From positions 1 through 8,458 of the forward strand of contig JALNWR010000110.1 of the NCBI GenBank assembly GCA_023230795.1: DNA of 8,458 nt. The letters run 5' to 3'. This document shows, one piece after another, positions 1 through 5,672 of the stretch; position 1 is the first letter of the stretch, and each line of letters opens with the position of its first letter. The translations under genes were made by a program, and so were the position numbers. Under the pieces are notes generated by a model, which was not told the DNA's origin, searched no databases, and saw only the letters and a list, made by a program, of their open reading frames with translations. The DNA comes from Candidatus Cloacimonadota bacterium. GTDB lineage: Bacteria; Cloacimonadota; Cloacimonadia; Cloacimonadales; Cloacimonadaceae.

Positions 1-89
1 CAACTACCTCGGAATTCGTGTTTGCCGAAAGATTTAGTTAGTGAGGCTACGAATGCCTCCTTTGGAGTCCATGCCGTTTCTCGTATCAT
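1..89 (-). CDS. possible 5' end of an unrecognised gene leaving the window
   Basis: A minus-strand frame opens with ATG at 89 and stays open to the left edge (29 codons), starting MIRETAWTPKEAFVASL. It is too short to assign to a family. Upstream there is only a weak AGG-type ribosome binding site. The start codon lies in the loop of a 12-bp inverted repeat (66-77 with 111-122). The plus strand is also open over the same stretch (frame 1, to 141), so coding on either strand is unproven, and this may be intergenic repeat sequence instead. Confidence 0.25.
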   Translation of the reverse strand, partial: MIRETAWTPKEAFVASLTKSFGKHEFRGS

Positions 90-122
90 GTTACTTACCT
101 GTAGTTTAAGACGGCATGGACT
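66..122. repeat. 12-bp perfect inverted repeat
   Basis: AGTCCATGCCGT at 66-77 is exactly complementary to ACGGCATGGACT at 111-122, with a 33-nt loop. On the minus strand the loop would contain the weak AGG and the ATG at 89, so as RNA it could hide a start site. It could equally be the trace of a small mobile repeat. Confidence 0.55.
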
Positions 123-128
123 TCAGCG

Positions 129-177
129 GACTGGGGATTAGGGACTGGAGACTGGAGACTGGGGACTGGGGACTCTG
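129..177. repeat. 7-bp tandem repeat tract (GACTGGG/GACTGGA)
   Basis: Seven consecutive 7-nt units, in unbroken register from 129 to 177: GACTGGG, GATTAGG, GACTGGA, GACTGGA, GACTGGG, GACTGGG, GACTCTG. It resembles the short tandemly repeated heptanucleotide (STRR-like) sequences described between genes in cyanobacteria. A second, different heptad tract lies at 598-705. No coding role is apparent. Confidence 0.8.
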
Positions 178-193
178 GCCGTTGACAAAGTGT

Positions 194-232
194 GCCAGAT
201 GAATCTGGCGTGACCGACCGGCTGAAGCCGGT
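194..232. repeat. two adjacent hairpins
   Basis: GCCAGAT (194-200) pairs with ATCTGGC (203-209) around a 2-nt gap. Immediately after, ACCGGC (217-222) pairs with GCCGGT (227-232) around a TGAA loop. Neither has a U-tract, so intrinsic termination is not supported. They look like palindromic intergenic repeat units in the gene-poor left flank. Confidence 0.5.
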
Positions 233-245
233 GTTCCGGCATTGA

Positions 246-497
246 TCAATCCTCTTATTCTCTTTCCTCTTTGTTCAATTTAATGAACCACGAATCGTCC
301 TGAAAGCCACACAACAATTGGGATATGCCCGCCAATCAGTATCACTTAATGATTCATCTGTGCGTTTGATGCACTTTGCCAATAGTCTGCTCCCGATGGG
401 ACTTAAAACTCAGACACCGCGCTTTTCAACAGCCAGAGGACAAGGAATGATAAAGCTGCTGACAGCCATTTACGATATATGTCCAAACTCCAGGTAG
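246..497 (+). pseudogene. ORF fragment with protein-like composition, family not recognised
   Basis: After a TGA at 243-245 this frame is open for 83 codons to TAG at 495-497. The part after about 285 reads like real protein, for example QQLGYARQSVSLNDSSVRLM and then FSTARGQGMIKLLTAIYDIC. There is no good start codon or ribosome binding site at its beginning, and the upstream sequence is repeat-rich, so it may be the C-terminal remnant of a gene, perhaps a transposase. It also contains a 13-nt match (391-403) to the repeat at 8336-8348, so it could instead be repeat-derived. I cannot assign a family. Confidence 0.35.
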
Positions 498-517
498 CGG
501 AAACAAATCCGTAAAGT

Positions 518-534
518 AAGGCTGCTCAAGCCTT
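518..534 (+). terminator. weak stem-loop after the ORF fragment
   Basis: AAGGCT (518-523) pairs with AGCCTT (529-534) around GCTCA, 20 nt after the TAG of the fragment at 246-497. Only a short T-run follows (TTTG), so it is at best a weak intrinsic terminator. Confidence 0.25.
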
Positions 535-597
535 TGTTGCCACGACGCAAAAAATAGTTTCCGTTTTGTCCAGTTCTTGTCCACCTAAGAGTGGTTA

Positions 598-705
598 GGG
601 AACAGGGAACAGGGAACAGGGAACCGTGAACGGTGAAGAGTGAAGAGAGTGAGGCCTGCCACCTACCACCTGCAACCTGAAACCTGCAACCTGAAACCTG
701 CAACT
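598..705. repeat. continuous heptanucleotide repeat tract with changing unit
   Basis: From 601 the sequence divides into fifteen 7-nt units without loss of register: AACAGGG three times, AACCGTG, AACGGTG, AAGAGTG, AAGAGAG, TGAGGCC, TGCCACC, TACCACC, then TGCAACC and TGAAACC alternating, ending TGCAACT. The unit drifts from purine-rich to pyrimidine-rich while keeping the 7-bp period. It lies just upstream of the promoter of the HlyD-type gene. An 85-codon minus-strand ORF overlapping it (470-727) is most likely an artefact of the repeat. Confidence 0.85.
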
Positions 706-737
706 CCAAAACTTTGAGCCCTTGCAAAACTTTTCAT

Positions 738-766
738 TTGACACAAAGCAGCCCTTAAAATGCAAT
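738..766 (+). promoter_or_regulatory. sigma70-like promoter for the membrane fusion protein gene
   Basis: A consensus -35 TTGACA at 738-743 is followed, after exactly 17 bp, by TGCAAT at 761-766 (4 of 6 matches to TATAAT). It lies about 40 bp upstream of the ATG at 804. A ribosome binding site GAGG at 796-799 sits 4 nt before that ATG. Predicted by eye only. Confidence 0.5.
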
Positions 767-803
767 GCAATAGTTAATTAGTTATTTCACCGAGTGAGGT
801 ATT

Positions 804-1373
804 ATGCGCAACAAATGGATCGTGATCATCGCAATCCTGCTGGTCGTTGTGATCGTGGGCTTAATGCTTAGCCGCTGTGGCAAGGATTCCGCGAAAGCGG
901 GAAGCCCTGCAGCGATGGCTACCACGCACACTGTGGCCTATGGCAACATCGAATCTAAGATTGAGATCACCGGAGAGGTGCAGCCCGAAACCGTGGTTGC
1001 CATCAAATCCCGCGTATCGGGCAAGATCGTCAAGTATTACGTGACTGAAAACGATACAGTGACCCGGGGGCAGATCATTGCGGACATCGAGCCGGACTAT
1101 GTGCAAGCTAATACCTTATTCAATACCAAAGCTACCTTGCAGATGGCAGAGATTACCTTGAACAAAGCCAGAAAGGACTATGCCGACAGCGGGGTGCTGC
1201 TGGCCAATAGTTACATCTCCCAAAGCGAGCATGATGCCGCTTTTGACGCGCTGAAGAATGCCGAGATCCAGTTTGAGCAAGCCATCCGGCAATACGAAAT
1301 GATTCGGGATCTGGACGTTCCCGGCACTGTAACGCACGTGTATACCACAGCCAGCGGAACTTCTTTACCCTAA
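804..1373 (+). pseudogene. HlyD/RND-type membrane fusion protein, truncated after 185 codons
   Basis: This is the N-terminal half of a periplasmic adaptor of the HlyD/AcrA/MacA class, which bridges an inner-membrane pump and an outer-membrane channel. Residues 5-23 form the N-terminal membrane anchor. Residues about 55-97 are the first half of the lipoyl (barrel-sandwich) domain, with IKSRVSGKIVKYYVTENDTVTRGQ. Residues about 98-170 are the alpha-helical hairpin. The chain re-enters the second lipoyl half at PGTVTHVYTTASGT and then stops four codons later. Family members are usually about 350-420 residues, so the rest of the lipoyl domain, the beta-barrel and the membrane-proximal domain are missing, and they are not found elsewhere in the window. 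The start has GAGG 4 nt upstream and a plausible promoter at 738-766. The break near 1360 coincides with the edge of the transposition module. A functional product is unlikely. Confidence 0.85.
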
Positions 1374-1422
1374 TGGCATGAATCTCACGACGTAGTTTTC
1401 GTTCTCGCAGTTCCTGTGTCAT
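1357..1422 (-). pseudogene. 5' remnant of a further operon gene of the mobile element (possibly GemA/DUF1018-like)
   Basis: An ATG at 1422 lies 22 nt after the stop of the upstream winged-helix gene, with GGGAG 7 nt before it, as expected for the next gene of the operon. It reads MTQELRERKLRREIHAIRVK and then KF, highly charged and helical. After about codon 22 the frame runs into sequence that is antisense to the HlyD-type gene and stops at 1153, so the codons after about 1360 are foreign. The spacing of the IH and lysine residues loosely resembles the start of GemA (DUF1018) regulators, which lie downstream of B in Mu-like phages. With about 22 native residues this is only a hint. Confidence 0.4.
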
Positions 1423-1444
1423 AGAATGTCTCCCGTTTCCTTGC

Positions 1445-2164
1445 TTAGCTGTTGTTGTTACTGTTATTGCTTTGCTTGTTCTTGCGCTTCTGGCGTTTAG
1501 CTTGATTGCGCTCCCATCTGTCCCGGGCTTCGCTAACCTGATGGGCATGGTAGCTTTGGATCATTTTCAGGGCTTGCTTGCGCTCTTTACTACCCATCGC
1601 TTCAAAGTTCAGGGTAAGCTCCTGCAGGTGACTCTGGCGCTTATTCGTGCGCTTGATCTGGGCTTTGATGGCACGTTGTTCCCTCTCTTCGGGACTGAGC
1701 TGAGGTCGTATCTCACCTAAGATGCCGGGCTTGATCACCATGCCGATGTCACAGATGTTCTCCCGGCTCAGCACCACATACACATAGTCTCTCATCCCCA
1801 GTAGTCCCATCGAAGCCAAGGCTTCCATATAGACGAAAGCCCACTGCCTGCTCCGTCCACAGGCGAGGGCAATTGATCGGATCGAGGTGTATTGACCCTT
1901 CTCAATCACATCAAGCAGAGCCGATGCGGCTGCCGGGTCGAAGCGCCAGCTGCCCTTCTGCCGATAGCATACTACCGGATTGAAGCGGTTATTGCGCACC
2001 ATGATACCTTCCTGAGCATCGATGTACTTGAGGGTCTTGTCCTTGATCAGCTTCTGGATGACTGGCTTCACTTTGCCCATCTCCAGTGCCGTCATCTCTG
2101 CCACCACTTCTATGGTGAAGGGTCTGTTGTACTGGTTGATGAAGTTCTCGATAATCTCTCTCAT
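1445..2164 (-). CDS. tandem winged-helix protein of the transposition operon, function unknown
   Basis: A 239-residue protein translated from an ATG that overlaps the ATPase stop as ATGA, with AGGA 8 nt upstream, so translation is probably coupled. Residues about 2-55 look like a winged helix (PFTIEVVAEMTALEMGKVKP, then a helix and a basic wing). Residues about 76-132 look like a second one (TSIRSIALACGRSRQWAFVY, then LGMRDYVYVVLS). Residues 158-239 are strongly charged and helical, ending in a basic and then Asn/Ser-rich tail. It sits where Tn7-like elements carry a target-selection protein such as TniQ, but there is no zinc-finger Cys/His pattern, so it is not TniQ. It could be a target-site or end-binding accessory protein or an early regulator. 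I do not recognise the family. An upstream in-frame start at 2209 is less likely because it lies inside the ATPase gene and lacks the ATGA coupling. Confidence 0.8.
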   Translation of the reverse strand: MREIIENFINQYNRPFTIEVVAEMTALEMGKVKPVIQKLIKDKTLKYIDAQEGIMVRNNRFNPVVCYRQKGSWRFDPAAASALLDVIEKGQYTSIRSIALACGRSRQWAFVYMEALASMGLLGMRDYVYVVLSRENICDIGMVIKPGILGEIRPQLSPEEREQRAIKAQIKRTNKRQSHLQELTLNFEAMGSKERKQALKMIQSYHAHQVSEARDRWERNQAKRQKRKNKQSNNSNNNS

Positions 2165-2877
2165 ATCGCTCTTCCTAAGTCTATTTCTGCAATATCCACA
2201 TCCGGACATTGCTGACAGATGGATTCAATGATATACATAACCTTCATGGCTTTACGAAGGTTGCCACCGCAGTTGAAGTCGATCTTCTCCACTAACTCAG
2301 GAGTGACATCCACTTCCATTACTTCGCGTGCAACCATCTCGATGTCCTGCTTACTCAAGAACTGGAACTCATAGAAGTAGTTGCAGCGGTCAAAGTAGTG
2401 GGCATTGATCTGTGAGAGCTTGTCCCTGGCTCCCTGCATGCCGACTAAGATCAGCACCGTCAGAGTCTCATCCACAATGTCCCGGATCGCTCCCAGCAGC
2501 TTCTCGTGAGAGAAGGCATAGTCGATCTCATCGATTACGATCACTGTATCCTTGTGATCTTCCAGGATGTGCAGGATCAACTGCAGCAGGTTGTTTGCCG
2601 TTCCACTGGGGATCATGGCACCGAGCCGGAACTTGCGGTACAGAGCGCTTAAGAGCGCCACCATAAAGGCTTTGGGTGTGGTCGTGGATTCCAGCCGCAG
2701 GTAGATATAACCTCGCTGAAATGCCATCCGTTGGGCATAGGTTGTCTTGCCGAGACCGGGTGCTCCATAGAGCATCCCCAGTCCCACCATCTCCATCTTG
2801 GGACGGTTGAGCAGGAAGCGGATGCATTCGTCTGCTTCCATTACGTTGTTGATTGGCACAAGTTTGTTCTGTTTCAA
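2161..2877 (-). CDS. MuB/TnsC-class AAA+ ATPase for target DNA capture
   Basis: A 238-residue ATPase expected to bind target DNA in an ATP-dependent way and to activate the transposase encoded just upstream. Walker A is GAPGLGKT at residues 38-45. Walker B is TVIVIDEID at 111-119 (Asp116, Glu117). A sensor-1-like strand is LILVGMQGA at 142-150, and a GNLRKA segment at 205-210 fits the C-terminal lid. The start codon is TTG at 2877, supported by AAAGGAGGAT with GGAGG 5 nt before it. The gene begins 11 bp after the transposase stop. The Walker A motif comes only 38 residues in, so the N-terminal HTH domain of phage Mu B (about 312 residues) is absent. The C-terminus overlaps the next gene by 4 bp. 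An IS21 IstB-type helper is the main alternative, but the partner transposase favours MuB/TnsC. Confidence 0.88.
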   Translation of the reverse strand: MKQNKLVPINNVMEADECIRFLLNRPKMEMVGLGMLYGAPGLGKTTYAQRMAFQRGYIYLRLESTTTPKAFMVALLSALYRKFRLGAMIPSGTANNLLQLILHILEDHKDTVIVIDEIDYAFSHEKLLGAIRDIVDETLTVLILVGMQGARDKLSQINAHYFDRCNYFYEFQFLSKQDIEMVAREVMEVDVTPELVEKIDFNCGGNLRKAMKVMYIIESICQQCPDVDIAEIDLGRAI

Positions 2878-2880
2878 GCT

Positions 2881-2890
2881 ATCCTCCTTT
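2881..2890 (-). promoter_or_regulatory. ribosome binding site deciding a TTG start
   Basis: On the minus strand AAAGGAGGAT places GGAGG (2883-2887) 5 nt upstream of TTG at 2877. The same GGAGG-N5-start arrangement precedes the transposase ATG (4985) and the small HTH gene ATG (5571), which supports all three start choices. Confidence 0.75.
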
Positions 2891-4985
2891 ATCTGATCCC
2901 GGCCCGTTTGAGCATCTCTTCAAAGCTCTTGGGCTTGACTTTAGCTGTTAGGTCACTGTTGACTGCGGTCTCTATTGCCTCAGCATCCCGCTTGGGTGCT
3001 GTAGGTGTTACATCCTGCTTGATCGGTTCAAGCTGCGGCAGGTTCTTGAGCATCTGCTTCTCCATCGCATTGATGGCTTCGTCTCTACCCGGTTTGGGTG
3101 GCTCGATCATGGCAGGTTGCTTGAACATGGGGTTTGCTTCTATTGCCTGCGCCTTCCGCATGGGGAGCATCAGCCTGTCGACTACGATCTGGGTCTGTTT
3201 GACTATCGTCTTGGTACGTTGCTCAGTGCGCCGCTGCAGCTTCTTGATCTCCTTGTATTCCTTGTTCAGTTCTTTAAAGGAAGTGGGCTGATCTTCTGCC
3301 AGCTGGATCATCGGATGCTGGGTCCTGCGTAGTTCTGCCTGGCAGAGGAAGGTGTCCTTGGTATCATAGACCAGTATCCATCTGGCATCTCCCAGATCGT
3401 AGCGGATGATCACATCTTTGCCGATGTGGTTGGTTAGTTCCACGTTCCAGTACATCAGTTTACCGAGCAGGATGCCGTTATTGCGCAGATGCTTGCGTTC
3501 AGCACTCAGCATCATGAAGTTGAGCTTGCCGGGGATCACAATGCGGTCTTCCGGTAGCTTGGATGAGCTGAATACCTCCCAGGGGGTCTTGTTGTTCAGA
3601 CTCGAGTGAGATCGTTCGCCATAGATATGCCTTACATAGTAGGCGATCATCTGCATCGTCTCTTCAATGGTGGGAGGATGCGCTTCAAAGAGCTTCTTTG
3701 ACCACTTCTCGTTCCGCATTAGAGTGCAAGGCTTATCATCGATGGATGCACCTCTAAAGCTGGAGATGAACCGTTCAAACTGCTCCTGGAAGGTCTTGAA
3801 GAAGCGTTCAATCACCTTCGCCTTGGCATTGTAGCTCTTGGCGAATACGGCATTGATCCCCAGCCGGGGGAAGATACCGCAGAGTTCAGTCTCCAGATCA
3901 TGCTCTTCCCAGTGTTCGTGGAAGAGCTTACTCTTGAAGGCCCTGCCATTATCGAGATAGACGATCTTGGGCAAGGCTCCCCAGTTGAGGAAGCCGTTTC
4001 GGAAGGCTACCTGGATGTGATGGCTATCTTCAGTGAAGGCAAGCGAGGCACCCACCGGATATCTGGATGCCCAGTCGAAGACCATGATCATGGTCATGCG
4101 TTGCGCTTTCCCGGTCTTGGGATTCATAATATCAAAGGCGAGAGTATGACCATCGGCTACCCATACATCGCCTACATTAAGGAGGCTGGCATCCCTGATG
4201 ATCGTCTTGACGATGCTCTCGGCTACTGCCTTGCTGCCTTTACGAGCTTGCACCCAGATAGCCTGGTTATTGGTAACCCAGTCATTGCACCATCTTCTTA
4301 AGGTTGGCTCACTGGCATTGGATTCCAGGATTCCCTTCCGGGCAGCGTCTTTCAAGCTGCCTACCGCAGTGGAGATCTTGATGTTGTTGGGATTGAGCAG
4401 CAGGTTGAGCAGGTAGTTCTGTTCGATGAAGCTGACCTTGCGTCCCCGGCTTTGATTCTTGCTCTTATGCAGCAGACAGTACATATCGTGGTTATTACTC
4501 AGATAGCGCTCCAGCCAGATGCGCAGCGAGCGTTCACTGCGTTTGCCCACCAGTTGGTATAGCTCCGGGATCAGGTTCTTGCTGTTGAAGTCTGCCGTAA
4601 TCTGCTGCCACTCTTCTACCCGGGACTTACATTGTTCCAATCGATAAAGGACAGTAGAACAGAACTGACCATAGAGCCTGGCTTCGTTCTCATACTTATA
4701 TGGTATATAGTCCGGAGGACTGAGATCGATGTAATCATCATCCAGCCGTTCCTTGAAGTCCGGACCCTTTACTGGGATCGGCTTCTCGATACTGCTTTCA
4801 GTCTCCCATACGATAGTTTGTTTATCGTTATCTGTCTCGTCATCGGCACCCGGCATCTCAGTCGGTATCACCATGGTTGTGGTTTGCGTAGTTGAAGCTG
4901 CTTCCGACTCCGGCCCCGGCTTGCCCATAATGACTGTATTATAGAACTGGGCATATTCGGATGATGTTACACTATAGAAGCTCAT
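2889..4985 (-). CDS. DDE transposase of the MuA/TnsB class
   Basis: A 698-residue transposase expected to bind the element ends and catalyse strand transfer. Numbered from the ATG at 4985, the catalytic triad is Asp278 (VWVADGH), Asp345 (VYLDNGRAF) and Glu393 (AKVIERFF). The D-D spacing of 67 equals that of phage Mu A (Asp269-Asp336), and D-E is 48 (56 in MuA). Residues 1-75 are acidic and Thr-rich. About 90-240 hold helical DNA-binding segments with a second HTH-like stretch (ASEPTLRRWCNDWVTNNQ). A C-terminal Mu-type beta-barrel spans about 480-555 (VIIRYDLGDARWILVYD). The tail from about 565 is a charged coiled coil followed by a Pro/Lys-rich segment, where MuA contacts MuB. The ATG at 4985 has GGAGG 5 nt upstream. 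A longer GTG start at 5006 has no such site. The start overlaps the HTH gene by 14 bp. The short N-terminal HTH module of MuA is not at the front of this protein and may be supplied by that gene. Confidence 0.92.
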   Translation of the reverse strand: MSFYSVTSSEYAQFYNTVIMGKPGPESEAASTTQTTTMVIPTEMPGADDETDNDKQTIVWETESSIEKPIPVKGPDFKERLDDDYIDLSPPDYIPYKYENEARLYGQFCSTVLYRLEQCKSRVEEWQQITADFNSKNLIPELYQLVGKRSERSLRIWLERYLSNNHDMYCLLHKSKNQSRGRKVSFIEQNYLLNLLLNPNNIKISTAVGSLKDAARKGILESNASEPTLRRWCNDWVTNNQAIWVQARKGSKAVAESIVKTIIRDASLLNVGDVWVADGHTLAFDIMNPKTGKAQRMTMIMVFDWASRYPVGASLAFTEDSHHIQVAFRNGFLNWGALPKIVYLDNGRAFKSKLFHEHWEEHDLETELCGIFPRLGINAVFAKSYNAKAKVIERFFKTFQEQFERFISSFRGASIDDKPCTLMRNEKWSKKLFEAHPPTIEETMQMIAYYVRHIYGERSHSSLNNKTPWEVFSSSKLPEDRIVIPGKLNFMMLSAERKHLRNNGILLGKLMYWNVELTNHIGKDVIIRYDLGDARWILVYDTKDTFLCQAELRRTQHPMIQLAEDQPTSFKELNKEYKEIKKLQRRTEQRTKTIVKQTQIVVDRLMLPMRKAQAIEANPMFKQPAMIEPPKPGRDEAINAMEKQMLKNLPQLEPIKQDVTPTAPKRDAEAIETAVNSDLTAKVKPKSFEEMLKRAGIR

Positions 4986-5571
4986 CTGATCCTCCCGGCT
5001 CGTCACCTACAGGCGCATAACCATAAATCAAGGCACTGACTACCTGCATGCCGTCGATCTCAATCTCGGCTTCTACGAACTCGCTCGGTGTGACAAGATT
5101 CATGTCACAGTGAGCAGTCTCCAGTTCATAGAGTTCCGGGTTAGTCAGCACGAAGCTCTTATTGACGCTCCGGCTCCCGGACTTCACAAACTGCTTATGC
5201 GTCTTCAACTGCATATCTGAAATGTAACGCCAGACAGTCCTCTTGGAACAGCCCTTCAGTTCAGCCACCCGTTCTACGGTGAGCCAGACTGCTTTGATCT
5301 TTCTCTTGCTCATACTCAATCTCAATATATAGATGCCACTTTGAATCACCGTCGCTGTGACAGACCTGGCTCGTTTTGATGTCACACCGAGCAAATCTAC
5401 CTTTGTCACACCGACGCTCGGTGTGACACGCTTCTTACACATTCTGGTTAATAGACTTAACTGCTCTCGTCCCCGATTGGGCTTCGGTGTGACACGTGTC
5501 ACACCGAGTTTTTTGTCACACCGTGACATTTTCTGCCCCCTTGCTTGCTGCTTGTAAGTGCTTGCTTTCAT
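4972..5571 (-). CDS. small helix-turn-helix protein, first gene of the transposition operon, with a repeat-encoded N-terminus
   Basis: A 199-residue protein from ATG 5571, which has AAGGGAGGTG upstream (GGAGG 5 nt before the start). Residues about 93-123 form a clear HTH: VWLTVERVAELKGCSKRTV and then WRYISDM, of the type seen in excisionases and in the front domain of Mu-like transposases. Residues 124-145 are basic and the C-terminus is acidic. Residues 1-86 are low-complexity and basic and contain recurring VT units (LGVTRVTP, KRVTPS, GVTK, LGVTS), because the DNA carries the TGTCACACCGA repeat array. The alternative start is ATG 5313 (113 residues), which has a poor ribosome binding site. 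The protein could be a Ner-like regulator, or the detached end/operator-binding module of the transposase, whose gene it overlaps by 14 bp. Confidence 0.7.
   Translation of the reverse strand: MKASTYKQQARGQKMSRCDKKLGVTRVTPKPNRGREQLSLLTRMCKKRVTPSVGVTKVDLLGVTSKRARSVTATVIQSGIYILRLSMSKRKIKAVWLTVERVAELKGCSKRTVWRYISDMQLKTHKQFVKSGSRSVNKSFVLTNPELYELETAHCDMNLVTPSEFVEAEIEIDGMQVVSALIYGYAPVGDEPGGSDELL
5083..5115. repeat. inverted pair of TGTCACACCGA-type sites, 7-nt spacer
   Basis: GCTCGGTGTGACA (5083-5095, minus-oriented copy) faces TGTCACAGTGAGC (5103-5115, plus-oriented, 2 of 13 bases different) across 7 nt. The pair lies within the C-terminal third of the HTH gene, 100-130 bp upstream of the transposase start. 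It is probably a protein-binding site of the same system as the other copies. Confidence 0.7.
5352..5528. repeat. cluster of seven TGTCACACCGA sites, several as palindromes
   Basis: Copies lie at 5352-5362 (minus, one mismatch), 5380-5390 (plus), 5404-5414 (plus), 5418-5428 (minus), 5484-5494 (minus), 5497-5507 (plus) and 5514-5523 (plus, last base changed). 5404-5428 is a perfect inverted repeat with 11-bp arms and a CGC spacer. 5484-5507 is a fully self-complementary 24-nt palindrome centred on CG, in the opposite arrangement. 5514-5528 is a 6-bp inverted repeat, TGTCAC-ACC-GTGACA. All lie inside the N-terminal coding part of the HTH gene. A role as operator or internal enhancer bound by repressor, HTH protein or transposase is inferred, not shown. 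Confidence 0.8.
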
Positions 5572-5574
5572 AAG

Positions 5575-5584
5575 CACCTCCCTT
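5575..5584 (-). promoter_or_regulatory. strong ribosome binding site for the HTH gene
   Basis: AAGGGAGGTG on the minus strand, with GGAGG 5 nt before ATG 5571. It decides between the long form (199 residues) and the short form from 5313 in favour of the long form, and so implies that the repeat array is translated. Confidence 0.7.
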
Positions 5585-5604
5585 ATTTGGTTATTGGTCT
5601 CTAC

Positions 5605-5623
5605 GTTACTGCACTGCAATAAC
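5605..5623. promoter_or_regulatory. operator-like imperfect palindrome in the divergent control region
   Basis: GTTACTGCACTGCAATAAC is a 19-nt palindrome around position 5614 with one mismatched pair (9-nt arms). It lies between the divergent starts of the HTH gene (5571) and the S24 gene (5673), where a repressor controlling both would bind. It is unrelated in sequence to the TGTCACACCGA sites. Confidence 0.45.
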
Positions 5624-5632
5624 TTGGGAAGT

Positions 5633-5648
5633 CCTTTCTGCAAAAAGG
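5633..5648. promoter_or_regulatory. second TGCA-centred palindrome
   Basis: CCTTTCTGCAAAAAGG is a 16-nt palindrome with one mismatched pair, centred 26-27 bp from the centre of the palindrome at 5605-5623. Both have TGCA cores, which suggests a pair of sites for one dimeric regulator in the intergenic region. Confidence 0.35.
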
Positions 5649-5672
5649 GGCACTTTAGTTTTTTCCTGAGCA

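Noticed and set aside
194..232. Intrinsic terminator
   Set aside because: The two hairpins are not followed by a T-run and no gene ends just before them.
470..727. 85-codon minus-strand ORF
   Set aside because: Much of it is translation of the 7-bp repeat tract (QVSGCRFQVAGGRWQ-type sequence), with no ribosome binding site or domain.
1153..1548. 131-codon minus-strand ORF taken as one gene
   Set aside because: It starts inside the winged-helix gene and runs through sequence antisense to the HlyD-type gene. Only the segment from ATG 1422 to about 1360 has a ribosome binding site and coding character.
2412..4895. Numerous plus-strand ORFs opposite the transposition genes
   Set aside because: They are out-of-frame shadows of the well-supported minus-strand transposase and ATPase genes and lack ribosome binding sites or recognisable motifs.
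1445..5006. Tn7-like or CRISPR-associated transposon (CAST)
   Set aside because: The transposase and ATPase fit the MuA/MuB and TnsB/TnsC superfamily, but there is no TnsA, TniQ, Cas gene or CRISPR array, and the divergent S24 gene fits a Mu-like layout better.
5083..5528. CRISPR array in the repeat-rich region
   Set aside because: The repeated unit is only 11-13 bp, occurs in both orientations with irregular spacing of 2-250 bp, and there are no cas genes.
5357..5557. Plus-strand ORF as a missing HTH domain for the S24 protein
   Set aside because: The translation (GVTRVTP-like repeats) only reflects the palindromic DNA repeats and contains no helix-turn-helix pattern.
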